From NCBI GenBank assembly GCA_905182995.1, contig CAJJDP010000119.1, positions 173,384-237,383 on the forward strand: 64,000 nt of DNA, read 5' to 3'. The notes under the pieces were generated by a model. That model was not told where the DNA came from. It did no database searches and saw nothing but the letters and a program-made list of their open reading frames with translations. Source of the DNA: Paramecium octaurelia (taxonomy: Eukaryota > Ciliophora > Oligohymenophorea > Peniculida > Parameciidae). Shown one piece after another: positions 47,654 to 60,087 of this stretch. The position numbers and the translations under genes were made by a program. Every line of letters begins with the position of its first letter. Positions within the stretch are counted from its first letter, which is position 1.

Positions 47654-50600
47654 ATGAAAGTAAATCAAGATGACATAGATGTCAAGTGAAATAATTTCGA
47701 GATTGTGAAGCAACCTCAAGCAGATATCTTCTTGTAATTGGATGGAAAATAGCAAGAGGAATTAAACCAATCTCAAAATTATATCAATGATCAAAATAAT
47801 ATTTTTCAACTGAATGGTCAGAATATATTGATGTAAGACCCACTTTAGGCCAAATAATATTTTAATGAAGCTGTAGGGATATCAAAGAAGGTAAAATTTA
47901 TTGCTATTCACAATCTAATTAAAAATTATTTCTATGAAAAGGCAAAAAATTTTTAAATGACACTACTTCCAGATTGGGATTTAAGCGAATATAAAACTCA
48001 AGAAAACCTAAATCCATACTAATAACAATATTTAGAGTAAATAAACTAACAAATAAATAACATGATCCTTTTTTCTGTATTTTGTAAAAATTGCATCGAA
48101 AAGAATGCCAAAAAGGATTTTTTATAAACCCACTTAGACGAATTAACAATTATTTTAGAATCATCTTAAGGAAATCTGTTTCTAGGCGAAGTAGAAGAAC
48201 CATAAGAGTTTGCAAGATAATTAAAAAAATTGATTTTCATTTTAAATTTGAACGAATATGAAGATGATCCTCAAAATAATTAAAATCCTCAGATTTTATA
48301 GAAACAAATCCTCTTAAATCGTTTTATTAGTGATCATTTTAAGTCTCACACTGTTGTAATTTAAATAAGAAATCCAAAACTTACTAGAGCTGAATTAAAA
48401 GAAATGGTTAAAGATTTTTGTAAATAATATTAAAATATCAAAATTAAAGTAGGGTATAATAGATTCTAAATTCCTAGTTTATCAAAAGTAATTTATTTAG
48501 AAATTGAATCATATATTGATGCATTTATTGTATACTAAGCCTACTAATAATAAATTCAAGAATAAGCATCAAAAATATTGAGATTAAATGATTGGGAGAA
48601 GTCACATTTCCAAAAATATATTTGTAAATTACCATTAATTACACATTCTAAAATCAAGTTTAAAGATTGTGAAACTGGGATAAAATTAAACAATACTTTT
48701 CATTAAATTAAGGCATTCAGAAATGAAGTGAATAAATTATTAGAATCTCTAAAATGTGAGTAAATTTATCTAAAAATAGATGCAAAATTAAGTACGCATC
48801 TAGAGTTAATAGATATTTAATAAAAAAAGCATATCTTAACTAATCTTTTCATGGATCTTACTTAACAACAAAACATATTATACATTAAAAATATCGAATC
48901 TTAATATATAGAGGTCATGGTCTATCTTAATAAATTTCAAGCTAATGAATTATAAACTTTAGAAAGCTATTTAAATAAAAGTTTGACTGAGCTTCAGATT
49001 GCAAGTTTTTAAATGAACCAGCTTAACCAGTTAGGACTAACAACAGAAGAGTTCTAACAAAAATATAGTGCACTCATGTATATTTAAAATGATTAAATGT
49101 ATTTTATATTACATTCCAAATATTTGAATCAAGTTACAACTAAACTTGAGACTTACAAAACTCTACTCTATCTATATTATAAACCAAAATCAAAATTGTA
49201 TGCTTAATAGATGGTTCATGATTATAAGAATAAAATAATGGAATAGTCATAAAAGATACTATCAATAAAATTGTCATAAAATCAAGAAATTGTATATTTT
49301 GAAAGCCCAGAATATGATATGAGAACTTTAAGTATTTTTCACAAATATGAACAAAAGTTAGATCAGTTATTATTAGAAATACCGATTAAAATAAGCAAGT
49401 TAGAAGCAAAATACTTATATAACAATTGTCAATAGGATATTGAAAAATTATGTTAAGAATAATTGATTGAGTTGAATTTTAATTTTACAAAAAATCAACA
49501 AGAAATCCAATAATAAACTACCAAAATTTAATTCTTGAAATTCAAAAAAAAAGAAGTTTATTTTGACACAGATTTAAATTGTGAACTCTCTCTTAGAAAG
49601 GTCAATAATAATAATTAACATCTGAAAATTGCTTATAAAAAGTAGGATGAAATTCTTGCAAGCCAGTTGAAATTCCAAGAGTATTTTTTGTACTATCAGA
49701 AATATGGTTCCCCATATACATAAATTGGAGTCGTATACGAAGAGATTAAGGATACTTTCCATTTTTTAATTGAAGAATTCTTGTCATTGTATCAAACTAG
49801 ATTTATGAACTTGTTATTTTTATTGATACTGACAAACACAAATCTTTATATGAAAAAGAACTGTTGAAAAATATGACATTTTTGAGGTATGGACAACATG
49901 CTGATGTCAAATGGAAATGGAATAATGGAACAGAATTCACTGAATATAGTTTTCAAATTAATGAACAGATTGAAACTGCCTATTTAGCCTATCTAAGAGA
50001 CAACAAAAAAAATGAACTTTTTTTAAAGTTTCCTTACAATGATAAACCTAGAACTCATATTATTGATTTGAATAAAGGCGAAATCACAGATCTTACTAGT
50101 AATAAAATTCAAAAGATTCAATAAAAAGATGGATATTATTACATCGGCTAGGAGCAAGCTGACGATAGTTTGAATTTATATATTGAAATGAAATCAAAGA
50201 AAAAATAAATATTTACAATATTATTGGAAAATTATAAAATCTGTTTTACAAGCAAAGATGGCTTTTATAAAATTAATTTAGACACTAATACAAAAATAGA
50301 ACTACAAAGAGATACTGAAAAGTATTCATTTATTAAATATTTACGCAATTTGATAAATAATAAGTTGAATGCAAAAGCTCCTCAGCTGATTTAAGAAGAT
50401 AATCAAGTTTATTGCAGTGCACTAACATTTCTTAGTTTAAATGAATAAAATGAAAAAGGTAAGACAGCATAGAATATACAAAATGCTATCTGGAAAATTT
50501 TAGAAAAATATGAAATTACTTTTGAACTTAAACTACCTATGGTTAATGATTTGATCCTCTTAAGCTTTATAAACTACCTTTAGAAGATCACTCTATCAAT

Positions 50601-51223
50601 GGATGGAGTACTAATTCAAAATAACACTTTATCTCTCAAATGCTTTGAAAATGGTTTAAAATTAATTCAAGAAGCAGTAGAACATTTTAATTAGGTTCCA
50701 TAATCTTGGGATACTTGCAGCTACATCTGTATATATTTTATTGATGATGTATAATTTGATGAAGAAGTTCAATAATCTTTTCCATTTTTGAATATTAAAG
50801 AAATCTAATTGATTGAAAATTATGATTTTTGGGCAAAATATTTATCTAAAAAAAAATCTTTGGAAGGTTGGGATGAATAATTGTTACTTTTTGGAAGTTA
50901 AAATGTTTGTCCTTAAGAAATATTTGGAAAAGTAAATAATTCTCTCCCTTTTGATTATGTAACAAATAATTGTTATTTTTTAGCAAAAAGGACCTTATTT
51001 AAAATGTGGTAATACTATGGACTATGTAAAAGATAACTACTGTGTATTCTCAGAAGGAGAAAAACAGATATTCGTGCTTTAAGTTTTGCTTGGAGAACCT
51101 TAAGATTTGAATTAATAGTTTATAATAAGTGATTATGCTCTCAATAATTATAAAGAAGGTGAAATCTATTATGTAAAAAGAGATAGGGTTTACTCAAAAT
51201 TTCTGATAACCTTAAAAGAATGA
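47654..51223 (+). CDS. WWE-domain protein with divergent PARP-like C-terminus; one apparent frameshift
   Basis: ATG at 47654 and TGA at 51221-51223. Introns at 47681-47701 and 50959-50983 leave a total two bases off a multiple of three, matching a frame change seen near 49795. The product is about 1,174 aa. The N-terminal 700 residues are helical and unassigned. A WWE domain (about 49880-50130) has VKWKWNNGTEFTEYSFQI, NEQIETAYLAY and YNDKPRTHIIDLNKGEI. The C-terminus resembles a PARP fold: IENYDFWAKYLSKK, LLLFGSQN where PARPs have L-F-H-G-T, KGPYLKCGNTMDYV for the G-x-Y-F-A helix, and IFVLQVLLGEPQDL then VYSKFLITLKE. The histidine is Phe, so ADP-ribosyl transfer is unlikely; ADP-ribose or protein binding is more plausible. 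Confidence 0.75.
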
Positions 51224-52256
51224 TGACACCATTATCTAAATGATATATTTATTATAAAAATGTTATTTATTAATCAACACTCAGTTGTTTTATTTTTTTA
51301 CTTGATTGACTTTTTAAAATTAATTAAAAGTTTCAATAGCTATACTTTTGCATTGTTATAAAAAAAATTTTTAAAATAAATATCCACCTTGTATTTAGCC
51401 TTATAATTCTAAAAAGAAATTTCAAGCTAGAAAAACATATATTATCAATTGTTATTTTAAATAATATACAATTATGAAATTTATAAAGAATATAACTTCT
51501 TGTTTCATAATATAATTTAATGAGAACAAATAAAATTGAGCACGAAGTCGAATCATAATTATATTCTACATTTGAAAAATTTCATTTAATATTAGATAAA
51601 ACCAAAAAGCCCTTGAGAAATATATATATCAAATGGATAAAAAAAAATTTAGTGTGGAAATTCTACAAAAATTAAGTTTTAGATTCCCTAAAAATAGATC
51701 CATAATATTTTTGTCTTTCAAAGTTATTAATTTTGGGGAGAAAGTGAGAATTGTTGAATAACAAATATTTTTCTAATAGAGAGATTATTAGAGTATTTTT
51801 CTAGAGATTTCAAAAGTGAAGATAGGTATTTTGCACCAGAAGTATGACATGCTGATTAATGAATGACTTAAAAACATTCACATGAGAGAGCAACAATATT
51901 AAATTAAGATTAATAATGAAAACAATACATACTGAAGAAAACTCCATAACGAGCAGAAATCTCTAATTATAATTAATGTTATTTATATTAAAAATTCGTT
52001 TAATATATAATAATATTTTAATTGAGAAAATTTAATTTAAATAGTAAAATAGCATATATATCTGATTAGAGAAATTAGAAAAATTGATATTAGCTTGTAT
52101 TAGTTTAAGTCCCGATAAAGGACAAAGTTATTAATAGTTAGTAGAAATTCCCTCCATATTTGAATAGTAAGTTGAAGATCTCCCTCATCTCCAAAGAAAC
52201 CAAACTTAAATTATTCAGTTCCTGCAAATCAATTAATATCTTTTAATACAAAAATC
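51224..52256. other. AT-rich region with a weak gene candidate
   Basis: About 1 kb. At 51520-51747 (+) a 75-codon frame from an ATG (MRTNKIEHEVESQLYSTFEK) looks more protein-like than the surroundings. It could continue to 51819 by removing a 36-nt GT..AG stretch at 51744-51779. Further right, around 52080-52256, all three plus frames contain protein-like fragments (for example SPSSPKKPNLNYSVPANQ) that probably belong to the 5' part of the next small gene. Confidence 0.35.
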
Positions 52257-52413
52257 ATGGATGAAAGAGTGTTATCCAATAAACCAACACAGATTTAATT
52301 AAAATCATAATAAAATAAGTATGAATGAAAAAGATTGATCTAGAAAAAGACCAAAATACGCTTGGATGTAACAATCCTAAATAAGAGGTAATGTAGGCTT
52401 AAATAATAATTGA
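52257..52413 (+). CDS. small unidentified protein, 5' end uncertain
   Basis: From ATG 52257 the frame runs to a TGA at 52411-52413 once a 25-nt intron near 52318-52342 is removed, giving 43 residues (MDERVLSNKPTQIQLKSQQN then KKRPKYAWMQQSQIRGNVGL). The same frame is open upstream to about 52196 with a Ser/Pro-rich, basic sequence. The real protein is therefore probably longer, with an unresolved upstream intron. The basic, Gln-rich composition is unlike spacer DNA. The function is unknown. Confidence 0.5.
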
Positions 52414-52579
52414 AAATTTAAGGTCAACTGAATTGTATGGATTGGAAGCTTTGAAAAATAATAATGGAATAAATATAAATTAAAGTATATCTTAATAAAG
52501 AATAAGTTATTATAAAAAATTTGATTATATAAATATGAGGTAATCATTTACTTAAAATGAGTATTTAATAATCGTATTA

Positions 52580-53570
52580 ATGAAAGGATTTGTTCTCTCT
52601 TATCTTATTTCAATGGTGTATTGTTGGTGGGAAGTCGGTCACATGATGACTGCCCAAATTGCCAAGAATTTTTTGAAAGACAATAGACCAGATGTATTAG
52701 CTTGGGCAGACTCCTTAGTATAAGACTTCAATAGCCTTACAGACGGTAGATCTAACACCTTTGCTGAAGCAGCTGTCTGGTTAGATGATATAAAAGAAAC
52801 AGGAACTGGATTTCTTAATGATTGGCACTACACTGACAGACCAATAAATCCAGATGGGTATTTTTTTTGATTATTTCAAAGGTTATTGATCAAGATCGAT
52901 GATTAAGGTAGAAATATCAACTCAATCTATGCCATTAATCAAGCCGTGTCTGTTTTAACTAACACAAAAACTGCTAAAAATCGACATACAGTTTTCAAAG
53001 CACAGATGATGAGAGTTTTATTACATGTTATCGGAGATATACATCAACCTTTACACGACACTACTTTTTGGAATAGTAGCTATCCTAATGGAGATGCAGG
53101 AGGCAACTTTATGAAGATTTAAGTATTTATAATATATATATATAGTTATCGAATGGAACGCTTATGAACTTCCATTCCTTTTGGGATTCTGGTGCAGTTT
53201 CCTTTGCTCCCAATAATAGTTTTATGGCTCGACCCCTAAGTTAATCGGATAGTTAGTATCTAGACAAGTGGTCGAAGGAATTAATAACTAAATACCCAAA
53301 ATCAAAATACAGCAACTACGATATGACGTACTAAGCAAAATATTACATAGTAATCCTTCTGTTTGGACTTACCTTGGTTTTAGATAAGCACAATAATTTG
53401 TGTATCCAATGGTAGCGACATCCAATTCTTACAATAGTGATTATGAAAAATAAGCTATTGCTTTTTGTGAAGAAAATTTATCTATCGGTGGATATCGATT
53501 AGGAGCCAAGTTAATAGAAATATATGATCAAATTATACAAAACGAGGTTAAACTATCACTAAATGAATGA
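52580..53570 (+). CDS. S1/P1-type zinc-dependent nuclease, secreted
   Basis: Introns at 52858-52881, 53123-53145 and 53328-53350 give 306 aa exactly. The signal peptide MKGFVLSYLISMVYC would be cut just before WWEVGH, leaving the N-terminal Trp that, with His, binds zinc in this family. Further zinc ligands are in EAAVWLDDIK (Asp), DWHYTDRP (His), HVIGDIHQPLH (Asp and His residues) and NFHSFWD (His, Asp). All are in the expected order and spacing. S1/P1 nucleases cut single-stranded DNA and RNA, usually at acid pH, so a lysosomal, phagosomal or secreted nutrient-scavenging role is likely. The length is normal for the family and all catalytic residues appear intact. Confidence 0.94.
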
Positions 53571-54057
53571 ATATAAATAGCTATTTATGATCCAATTCTA
53601 CAAATACTTTTTTTTTATATTCAAAATATATTAAATAATTATTAAAACCTTTAATTATATGTATATATTATTTAAAAGCTTCATATGAGCTTTTTATAAT
53701 AATTTGAATTATATTACCGGAAAATAATTAGTACTAAATGTTATCATAAATTTATTCTTTAATTAAGCGAAGAGCTTTATAAAAAATATTAATTTTCTGA
53801 TATTACAATTAATGCATCCTTTTACTTGCGAGTATTGAGCATTTTTATCAATATTGCGATATAAAGGCTTATAATATTTAAACATAACAACTGCCATTCA
53901 AAATATTCTTATTATTATTTCTCACTAGATCGTATATTATATAGGATCCTTCATTTACATATTTCTTCGACTCCACTTAAATGGTATATTATTTATACGA
54001 TTGAATGATATTAAAATCTATAGATCTGTGAATATAATTTCAATTATTTTAATATAA
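53571..54057. other. AT-rich intergenic region
   Basis: About 490 bp between same-strand genes. There is no open frame with convincing composition and no RNA gene is seen. Confidence 0.5.
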
Positions 54058-54955
54058 ATGTAGATGGAGAGTCATTACTATACACTGGAGGTATGAGCAG
54101 CAAAAAACCATAGTCCATCATAGGCAAATAGAGCTCTAACATAGTGCCGATGAGCCTCAAGATGTTCAAGAGTCTTAAACAGCACGATTACCCAAACTAC
54201 TTTGGCCATAAAGTAGATCTTGTGTGTTTAGTGGCCCAAGTGCAAGGTGTTTAGCCAGCTATCTCAAAAAGAGGACTTTTCCAACTTTCATTCACTCTTT
54301 CAGATCTCTTTGGAGGTTAATCGATTATTGCTAACTATACATAATATGAAGGACAAGATATTTAAAAATCAATATTCGAAAGAAATTAAATCACATCTCT
54401 GAAGCAACTTAAATTGGTAAAATGTATTCTTGCTGCATAAAAAGATAAAAACTTATATTATGATGTTAAACATATAGAATCAGTAAGTGATCATAATTAC
54501 ATTATGTATCATGTGGCATCTAGCATAAGTTACCATTGTCAGGTCATGTACAATACCTGATTCATTTATCTATAATATATCATCATCATATCACTCTTGA
54601 TTCTCATATTATTTATGACAATATTGTTTTTGTTTTATCAAACTCCACACTAATGTCTGACTGGATCTGCATCAAGTTTAAATTCAAATAAGGAAACAGC
54701 TCTTCTGTCACTGTTACTCATAAGAAATTAAAGATCCTTGATTTTTAAGAATCCAATTAGGAGTTCGTGAAAAAGTAGTAAATAAGTAGATTCTACTTTA
54801 TTCCGATTTAAAGATTATTTCCTACATATATGTTTGATTTGAGTATTTAAAACATATTGCAGTCTATTTTTCTATAAAATATGAATATATAATTGCATAA
54901 AGAATAGATACCCTTATTATAGGATTAAATTGATATAAACAATAAAATTATGTGA
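54058..54955 (+). CDS. putative OB-fold nucleic-acid-binding protein
   Basis: A start at ATG 54058 (or the in-frame ATG at 54064), with introns at 54091-54113 (23 nt) and 54483-54523 (41 nt, long for this genome), gives 277 aa exactly. The segment HKVDLVCLVAQVQGVQPAIS, then RGLFQLSFTLSDLFGG, has the strand pattern of an OB-fold. Such a fold is seen in RPA32, telomere end-binding and related single-stranded-DNA proteins. The second half (VLSNSTLMSDWICIKFKF) could be another beta-rich unit. Telomere-binding proteins are prominent in ciliates because of their many short chromosomes, but the match here is only to the general fold and I do not claim a telomeric role. Confidence 0.6.
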
Positions 54956-55119
54956 TTTCCATCAATTTAGAATTTTACCTAAGATGATAATCTGATTTGA
55001 AATAAAATCTAATTATAAATTCCTTAGTTATTCTATGATAATATTTAATAGATGTATTGATGATGTTTATAGTTTGATTACAAAAATAATCAACTTTAAA
55101 AAATGAAAAGATATTTAAG

Positions 55120-55775
55120 TCAAGGACTAAGAATTTTATAAAAGCTTTCATGACTATGAGCCTCTGAGAGGAGACGACTATATGATTGATACTTAGCTTT
55201 TTCTTTCTCGAATACTATCTCTGGTTACGGTTGAGAATGTTATTGTTTGAACTTTAAGCGTGATTTCTTAACTATTTTATCGACATTTGAGACGTGTTGC
55301 GTTCTGACTGTTTCAGGTCTTTCTGGTAATTTTATGATTTCTGAAAGAGGTTTCTATTTCTCTCTTAGTAATCTTCGACTAGTCATAAGGCGTTTTGACT
55401 TGAAGGGATAGGATATCCTTTCACTTTAAACATTAACCTCATAGGTGGGATGGGATTCGAATGAACCACCCATGAATTTACGCTAACTTTGTACTCCAAA
55501 CTTTCCCTCTTTGTTACTTACTCCGAAACATTTCACCGAATAGGACAACTTCTTCATTTCATCATTCTCCATTTTTAATCCTTCCAATAATTCTTTTTGT
55601 TAATCCTAATACTCTTTTTTCTTCTATAAGTAATGGTAATATTCAAAAGTATTCTGGACCTTCACAATTTTTGTGCTGATATAGTGTCTTACTTGTACTT
55701 CTCAAATCCGTTGTATAAAACTCTAGGTTGGACTCGCGTTTACATATATGGAGTTCTTGGGAGGTTATAAAACAT
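55120..55775 (-). CDS. small basic unidentified protein
   Basis: ATG at 55775 and TGA at 55120-55122, with one 23-nt intron at 55676-55698, give exactly 210 aa. The start (MFYNLPRTPYMQTRVQPRVL) is proline- and arginine-rich. A short coiled coil follows (YLQKKKEYQDQQKELLEGLK), then a basic, Pro-containing region and an acidic/aromatic end (KYQSYSRLLSEAHSHESFYK). The layout resembles small ciliary or microtubule-associated proteins, but no family is recognised. The gene is convergent with the OB-fold protein and shares the strand of the MORN gene just upstream. Confidence 0.7.
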
Positions 55776-55904
55776 TGATAATAATTACAATAATTTATAA
55801 TTACAAAGTATTTTTATGTTTATTTTTAAACTATTATATATGAATATGATGATTATTAGTTATCATTAAGTTTATAATTATAGTATATATTTATATTAAT
55901 AAGT

Positions 55905-57063
55905 TCATGCAACTAATTTATTATTTTTAAATAGGGCTTACAATTTATCTCCATTCTCTTTTACGATGACTCCCTATCCATTCATTATGTCATCCACCCA
56001 AAATCCACTCACAGAAGATTTCTCTGACCAATACATTATCCCATGTCCAGACCTTTTGCCTGCCACAAAATTACCCTAAAATTTTAGATTTAATATATAC
56101 TTCAAATCTATCTCCATTTGAAAAATAGTATGTGCCCTTGCCTTCCTTAAGTGAATTCGACCATTCTCCTTCATACCTATCTCCATTCTTCATTCTCAAT
56201 ACTCCTGTTCCTTCTCTCATATCATTTTTGAATTCTCCTTCATATTAATCACCATTTTAGTGCAAATATATTCCTTTTCCATGTTTTAAACCAGTCTGGA
56301 ACTCCCCTCTGTATATATCACCATTTTCATAAGTTAACATGCCTTCACCGTGGAATTAATCTTGCTTCCACCAGCCTTCATAATAGCCTCCACTCTGATA
56401 TTGGTATCTTCCATAACCATTCATATGACTTCCAACCCAAGTACCCTTGTAATAATCCCCATTGGGTAATGTCAATTTGGCTTCTCCTTCGACTTTATCC
56501 TTCTTCCATTCGCCGTCTAAGAGTGCTCCGCTCTTGTACTTTAATACGCCCTTGCCCTCCTTGAGATTGTTACTAAATTCGCCATCATATACTCCGCATT
56601 AATAAGTGAAAGTGCCATAACCTTGCCTTAATCCATTATTCCACTCACCATCATACTTTTCATTGGTTTATGCGTACACATATACTCCCCTTCCCTGCTT
56701 CTTATCGTTGGCCCAATTGCCAGTATAACTATTTCCATTCAGATAGTAATAGGTACCAAAACCATGCTTTTTACCTTCCTTCAATTGGCCTTGGTATCTT
56801 TCCCCAGATGCAAATATGTAGGTTCCATCCCCATCAAATAAGTCATTGGCCCATTATCCAGCGTAGACATCTCCGGTAAAATAATAGTATACTCCCTAAC
56901 CCCATCTGAGCTCATTATTGAGTTCACCAAAATACTCACTTCCATCTTGATATTATTTGTTTTGAACTTGTAATTGAAGTCTGCGAAGTTTGGTTTCGAA
57001 TTCTGCAAGAATTTATTCCTTTTCTTGCTAGAATATTGCATCCATTTAATTATTTAACTGCAT
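55905..57063 (-). CDS. MORN-repeat protein
   Basis: ATG at 57063 (an in-frame ATG also at 57045) and TGA at 55905-55907. A 25-nt intron at 56076-56100 gives 377 aa exactly. A short coiled-coil start (FETKLRRLQLQVQNKQY) precedes about twelve to thirteen tandem MORN repeats of 23 residues, each with the Y-x-G-x-[WF] ... G-x-G core. Examples are GYGTFTYQCGVYDGEF, GEGMLTYENGDIYRGEF and GTGVLRMKNGDRYEGEW. MORN repeats form an extended beta-sheet ribbon that scaffolds membranes or cytoskeleton. In protists they occur at basal bodies, cortical structures and cilia. No catalytic domain is attached, so a structural role is likely. Confidence 0.93.
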
Positions 57064-57294
57064 TTTACTTATTTAACAACTTTATTATTAATATTAGAAT
57101 TTATAACATAATTTCTATATTTGAGGGCTAAGCTAAAATCTAGCAATGCTGTATGTCTGTTTATTTTTGATCCTCTTTTGATATTGACAGTTTTGTAGTT
57201 AGCTATTAAAATTGAAATGAAATATAAAAACAGAAGATTCCTTTTGATCTCTAATTTATATACATTTTTAAATATAAATAATTACAATGGAGTG

Positions 57295-59912
57295 TCAATC
57301 TTTTTCTTCTTCCTCTTCCTCTTCAATTTTGAAACCATCTTGTTCTACTTTACCATCTCTGTATAAATTGAACATAGCTTTCTTGTCAATCAATTCATCG
57401 AAAATAAGTTCAAAACGATTGTTTTCCAACACATTATCTGGAATGAATAACTTCTTATTTTGAGGCCATTCTTCAAAATAAGGAGGAGGAAAAATAGGAT
57501 CGATTGCAATTCTAAAAGAGTTGATTATACTTTGAATACCGAAACAAGTTCTCCACCATAGTTGGAATAATTCTACTCAACAGCGGACAAGATTGTTCTA
57601 GACATGGATTTGTGTTTGCTTCAATTAGCCAAAGCTTAAAATTGTCATCGATCATGAAGTCCAATCCAAATAACTAAGAGTATAATTCATTTGTACTTCA
57701 AAACTATTTGATCTTCTCTCTGGATCAATTTTACCATATGAAGCTTTCATGAGATCCAAAGCGATATTCTTCATCTTAGGATAGATATCTATAAAAAAAT
57801 TGAATTTAGATTAAGGGTGATAGGTATCAAGGTATCTCTAATATTCCAGAAAGGAGATCTTGTTACCAAACTCAAATTTTCCATAATCCTCGTCTTTTGA
57901 TTAAACAGCGTCGTTTGTTAAGTGAATGTATTTATTTAAACATTTAGTTGTAAACTCTTTTGATGAAGTTCGAATATAACCCTCTTAATACCAGTATCCT
58001 TTAAAGATCCCATTTTAAGAGGTTAACAACATGTAACATCGAATATCAAATTTCCTTTTATTGTACAAGAATGGATTATCGATGTACTATTAAACAATAT
58101 ATGTTCTTTGTCTACCATCAGGCTATTCTTCATTTAAGATTTTATTGATTTCTTGTAAATCCTAACAAACTGTGATTCCATTTCCCCTGTTTGTGAATTC
58201 CCCTGGCTTCACTATCCATAGATTAATTGGCCTTGGTTTCTTCTCTCTTCGATGCTCTACGTATGATTTGCGGTCCATATCTTTGATCTCCTCCTGTCTT
58301 TTGTTATAATAATCAACAAATGTGAAGTATTCAGTATCTGTATTTCCCGTTTAGATATGAAAAGTAATGGGAATATACTTAGTGTAATCTTCCTTTATGG
58401 TTTTGAAGTAATTTCTCATATTGTAAAAGAGAGCCTTCTTATTACCCAAATGCCAGTTGTCTTGCATATGATTGTGCATTTTGTAATTCCTACTATCTAA
58501 CTGAATGGTAGTCTGTAACTAAGCGATTATGTTAATATTTTACTCCTTTGATAGACATGAGCAGTTTCTCAGTACAATCACTGAATACAATTTATGAATC
58601 CCATTAATTATTTGATTTCATATAAATAAGGATCTTGTGTAAATCAACTTAATTAAAGATCCTCCTCAATTAGTTCAAATTATTGAGTTACAAATCTTTC
58701 TTAGATTGGATGGACTACTTTAATAGTTGGTTGATACTCAAAGTGTGTGAAGATCTAGTTTTAAAATGGATGTCTAATTCTGAATCACTTGATTCTACAA
58801 CAGTATCTTCATGAACAAAGGGATCATTAGTATCATTAATGTTAAAAGTGGATAAACATTCAATAAACGCATTTTGTTTCAATTGAGTCCAAACCATGTT
58901 CACTTTGTTTAAATCCAATGTATCTACTTCTTGCCACCACCATCTCTGTCTGAAAAGATTCTTTAACAGATTTCCATTGTTGCCCTTGCCCACATAAAAG
59001 TAATAAGCAGGAGCATCCATCTTCAAAGGAGATTAAATGCATTGATTATTAGAAAAATTGATTTTGTTTATAAAGCAACGATAGGAAGTGTGCTTTTGAT
59101 TAAGTTTATCTTTTTACGAGTTTTGCTGTTATAAGATTTACTGTTATTAAGTTGTTTGCAATTTTAGTCTTTTCTTTCTTTTAACTTATAATCTCTTTTC
59201 GGCTGATTCTGAAATTTTTTAGTTACTTGATTGTTATACCTTAGTATCTTGATTGTGTTGAATGGATCTAACCTCATTAATCTGGGTCAATTTTGACTGA
59301 GTGTTTTGCTTCTAAGTTTTATTTGACTTTGATTTAGATCTTTGTGTTGGTGACCCAGAACGACTGGTTAGATTATCATTTTGTGCCGTTTTATAAATGA
59401 AAGGAGTGGATGAGGTTCTGGTAAACTTGTCATTGTTCTGCTTGGACTCGAAACGACGTACTATTCTCTTTTATTCCCTCTGATTGGTCATAGGACTTAT
59501 TAATTTACAGCTTTTGGAGGTGGAAATCTCAATCAGATCTTTATCCTTTGATTACTCCCTAATATAGGACCGGATAGCTATTAACTAAAGGGGACTTAAT
59601 ACTATTTTATTTTCTGTGTGGTTATTTAATTTAGAGACATTTGTCCATCTCTGAAATTGAAGGGTTGAGTTTTGAACTAAAATAGGGGTGTTCTTATTTA
59701 ATTTCCGAAGTGACATCCTTGTAATTGCATGAGGTATCATTCGATGAAAAATTAACCATCTTCTATTTTTATATTGGAACAAGTCCCTTAGAGATGAGAC
59801 AGAATAGCATATCTTGTGGGTATTTAGAATGAGGTTTGTTTCTTTAAGTGAATTACAGATACTCCATTCTATGTTAATTGGGTCTTGGAGCAACCCACTT
59901 TGTATTTTGCAT
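57295..59912 (-). CDS. tubulin tyrosine ligase-like (TTLL) enzyme with long disordered N-terminus
   Basis: ATG at 59912 and TGA at 57295-57297, about 840 aa. Introns were found at 59528-59555 and two near the 3' part; one more is required near 58590 by the frame arithmetic. The first 290 residues are polar, Lys/Ser/Gln-rich and run in frame into the enzyme domain. That domain starts YYFYVGKGNNGNLL then RQRWWW, as in TTLL proteins. Further motifs are NWHLGNKKALFYNM, LWIVKPGEFTNRGNGI (ATP grasp), QQYIDNPFL, KFDIRCYMLLTS and LWLIEANTNPCLEQS (metal ligands Glu/Asn). TTLLs ligate glutamate or glycine to tubulin tails. The acid-rich C-terminus (IEEEEEEEKD) is notable. Glutamylase versus glycylase cannot be decided. 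Confidence 0.92.
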
Positions 59913-60087
59913 TGAACAATAATCTTTGCTATTGTTCAGAGTTTCTGATAGTTTAGTGTTATACTGTAGTTAATAGATCATAATTATATTTATATAATTA
60001 ATTCAGCAGAGCATCCAATTTCATTAATAAATACTTATTTTAATAAGTATAAAAATTTGATTATTCAATAATAATTACATTAATATC

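Noticed and set aside
55455..55470. A tRNA T-loop-like sequence (reverse complement of GGATTCGAATGAACC).
   Set aside because: No acceptor, D or anticodon stems pair around it, and it lies inside a well-supported minus-strand coding frame (SFESHP).
58860..59042. Short minus-strand frame starting MHLISFEDGCSC.
   Set aside because: It overlaps the TTLL enzyme start (YFYVGKGNN) in another frame and has no independent support.
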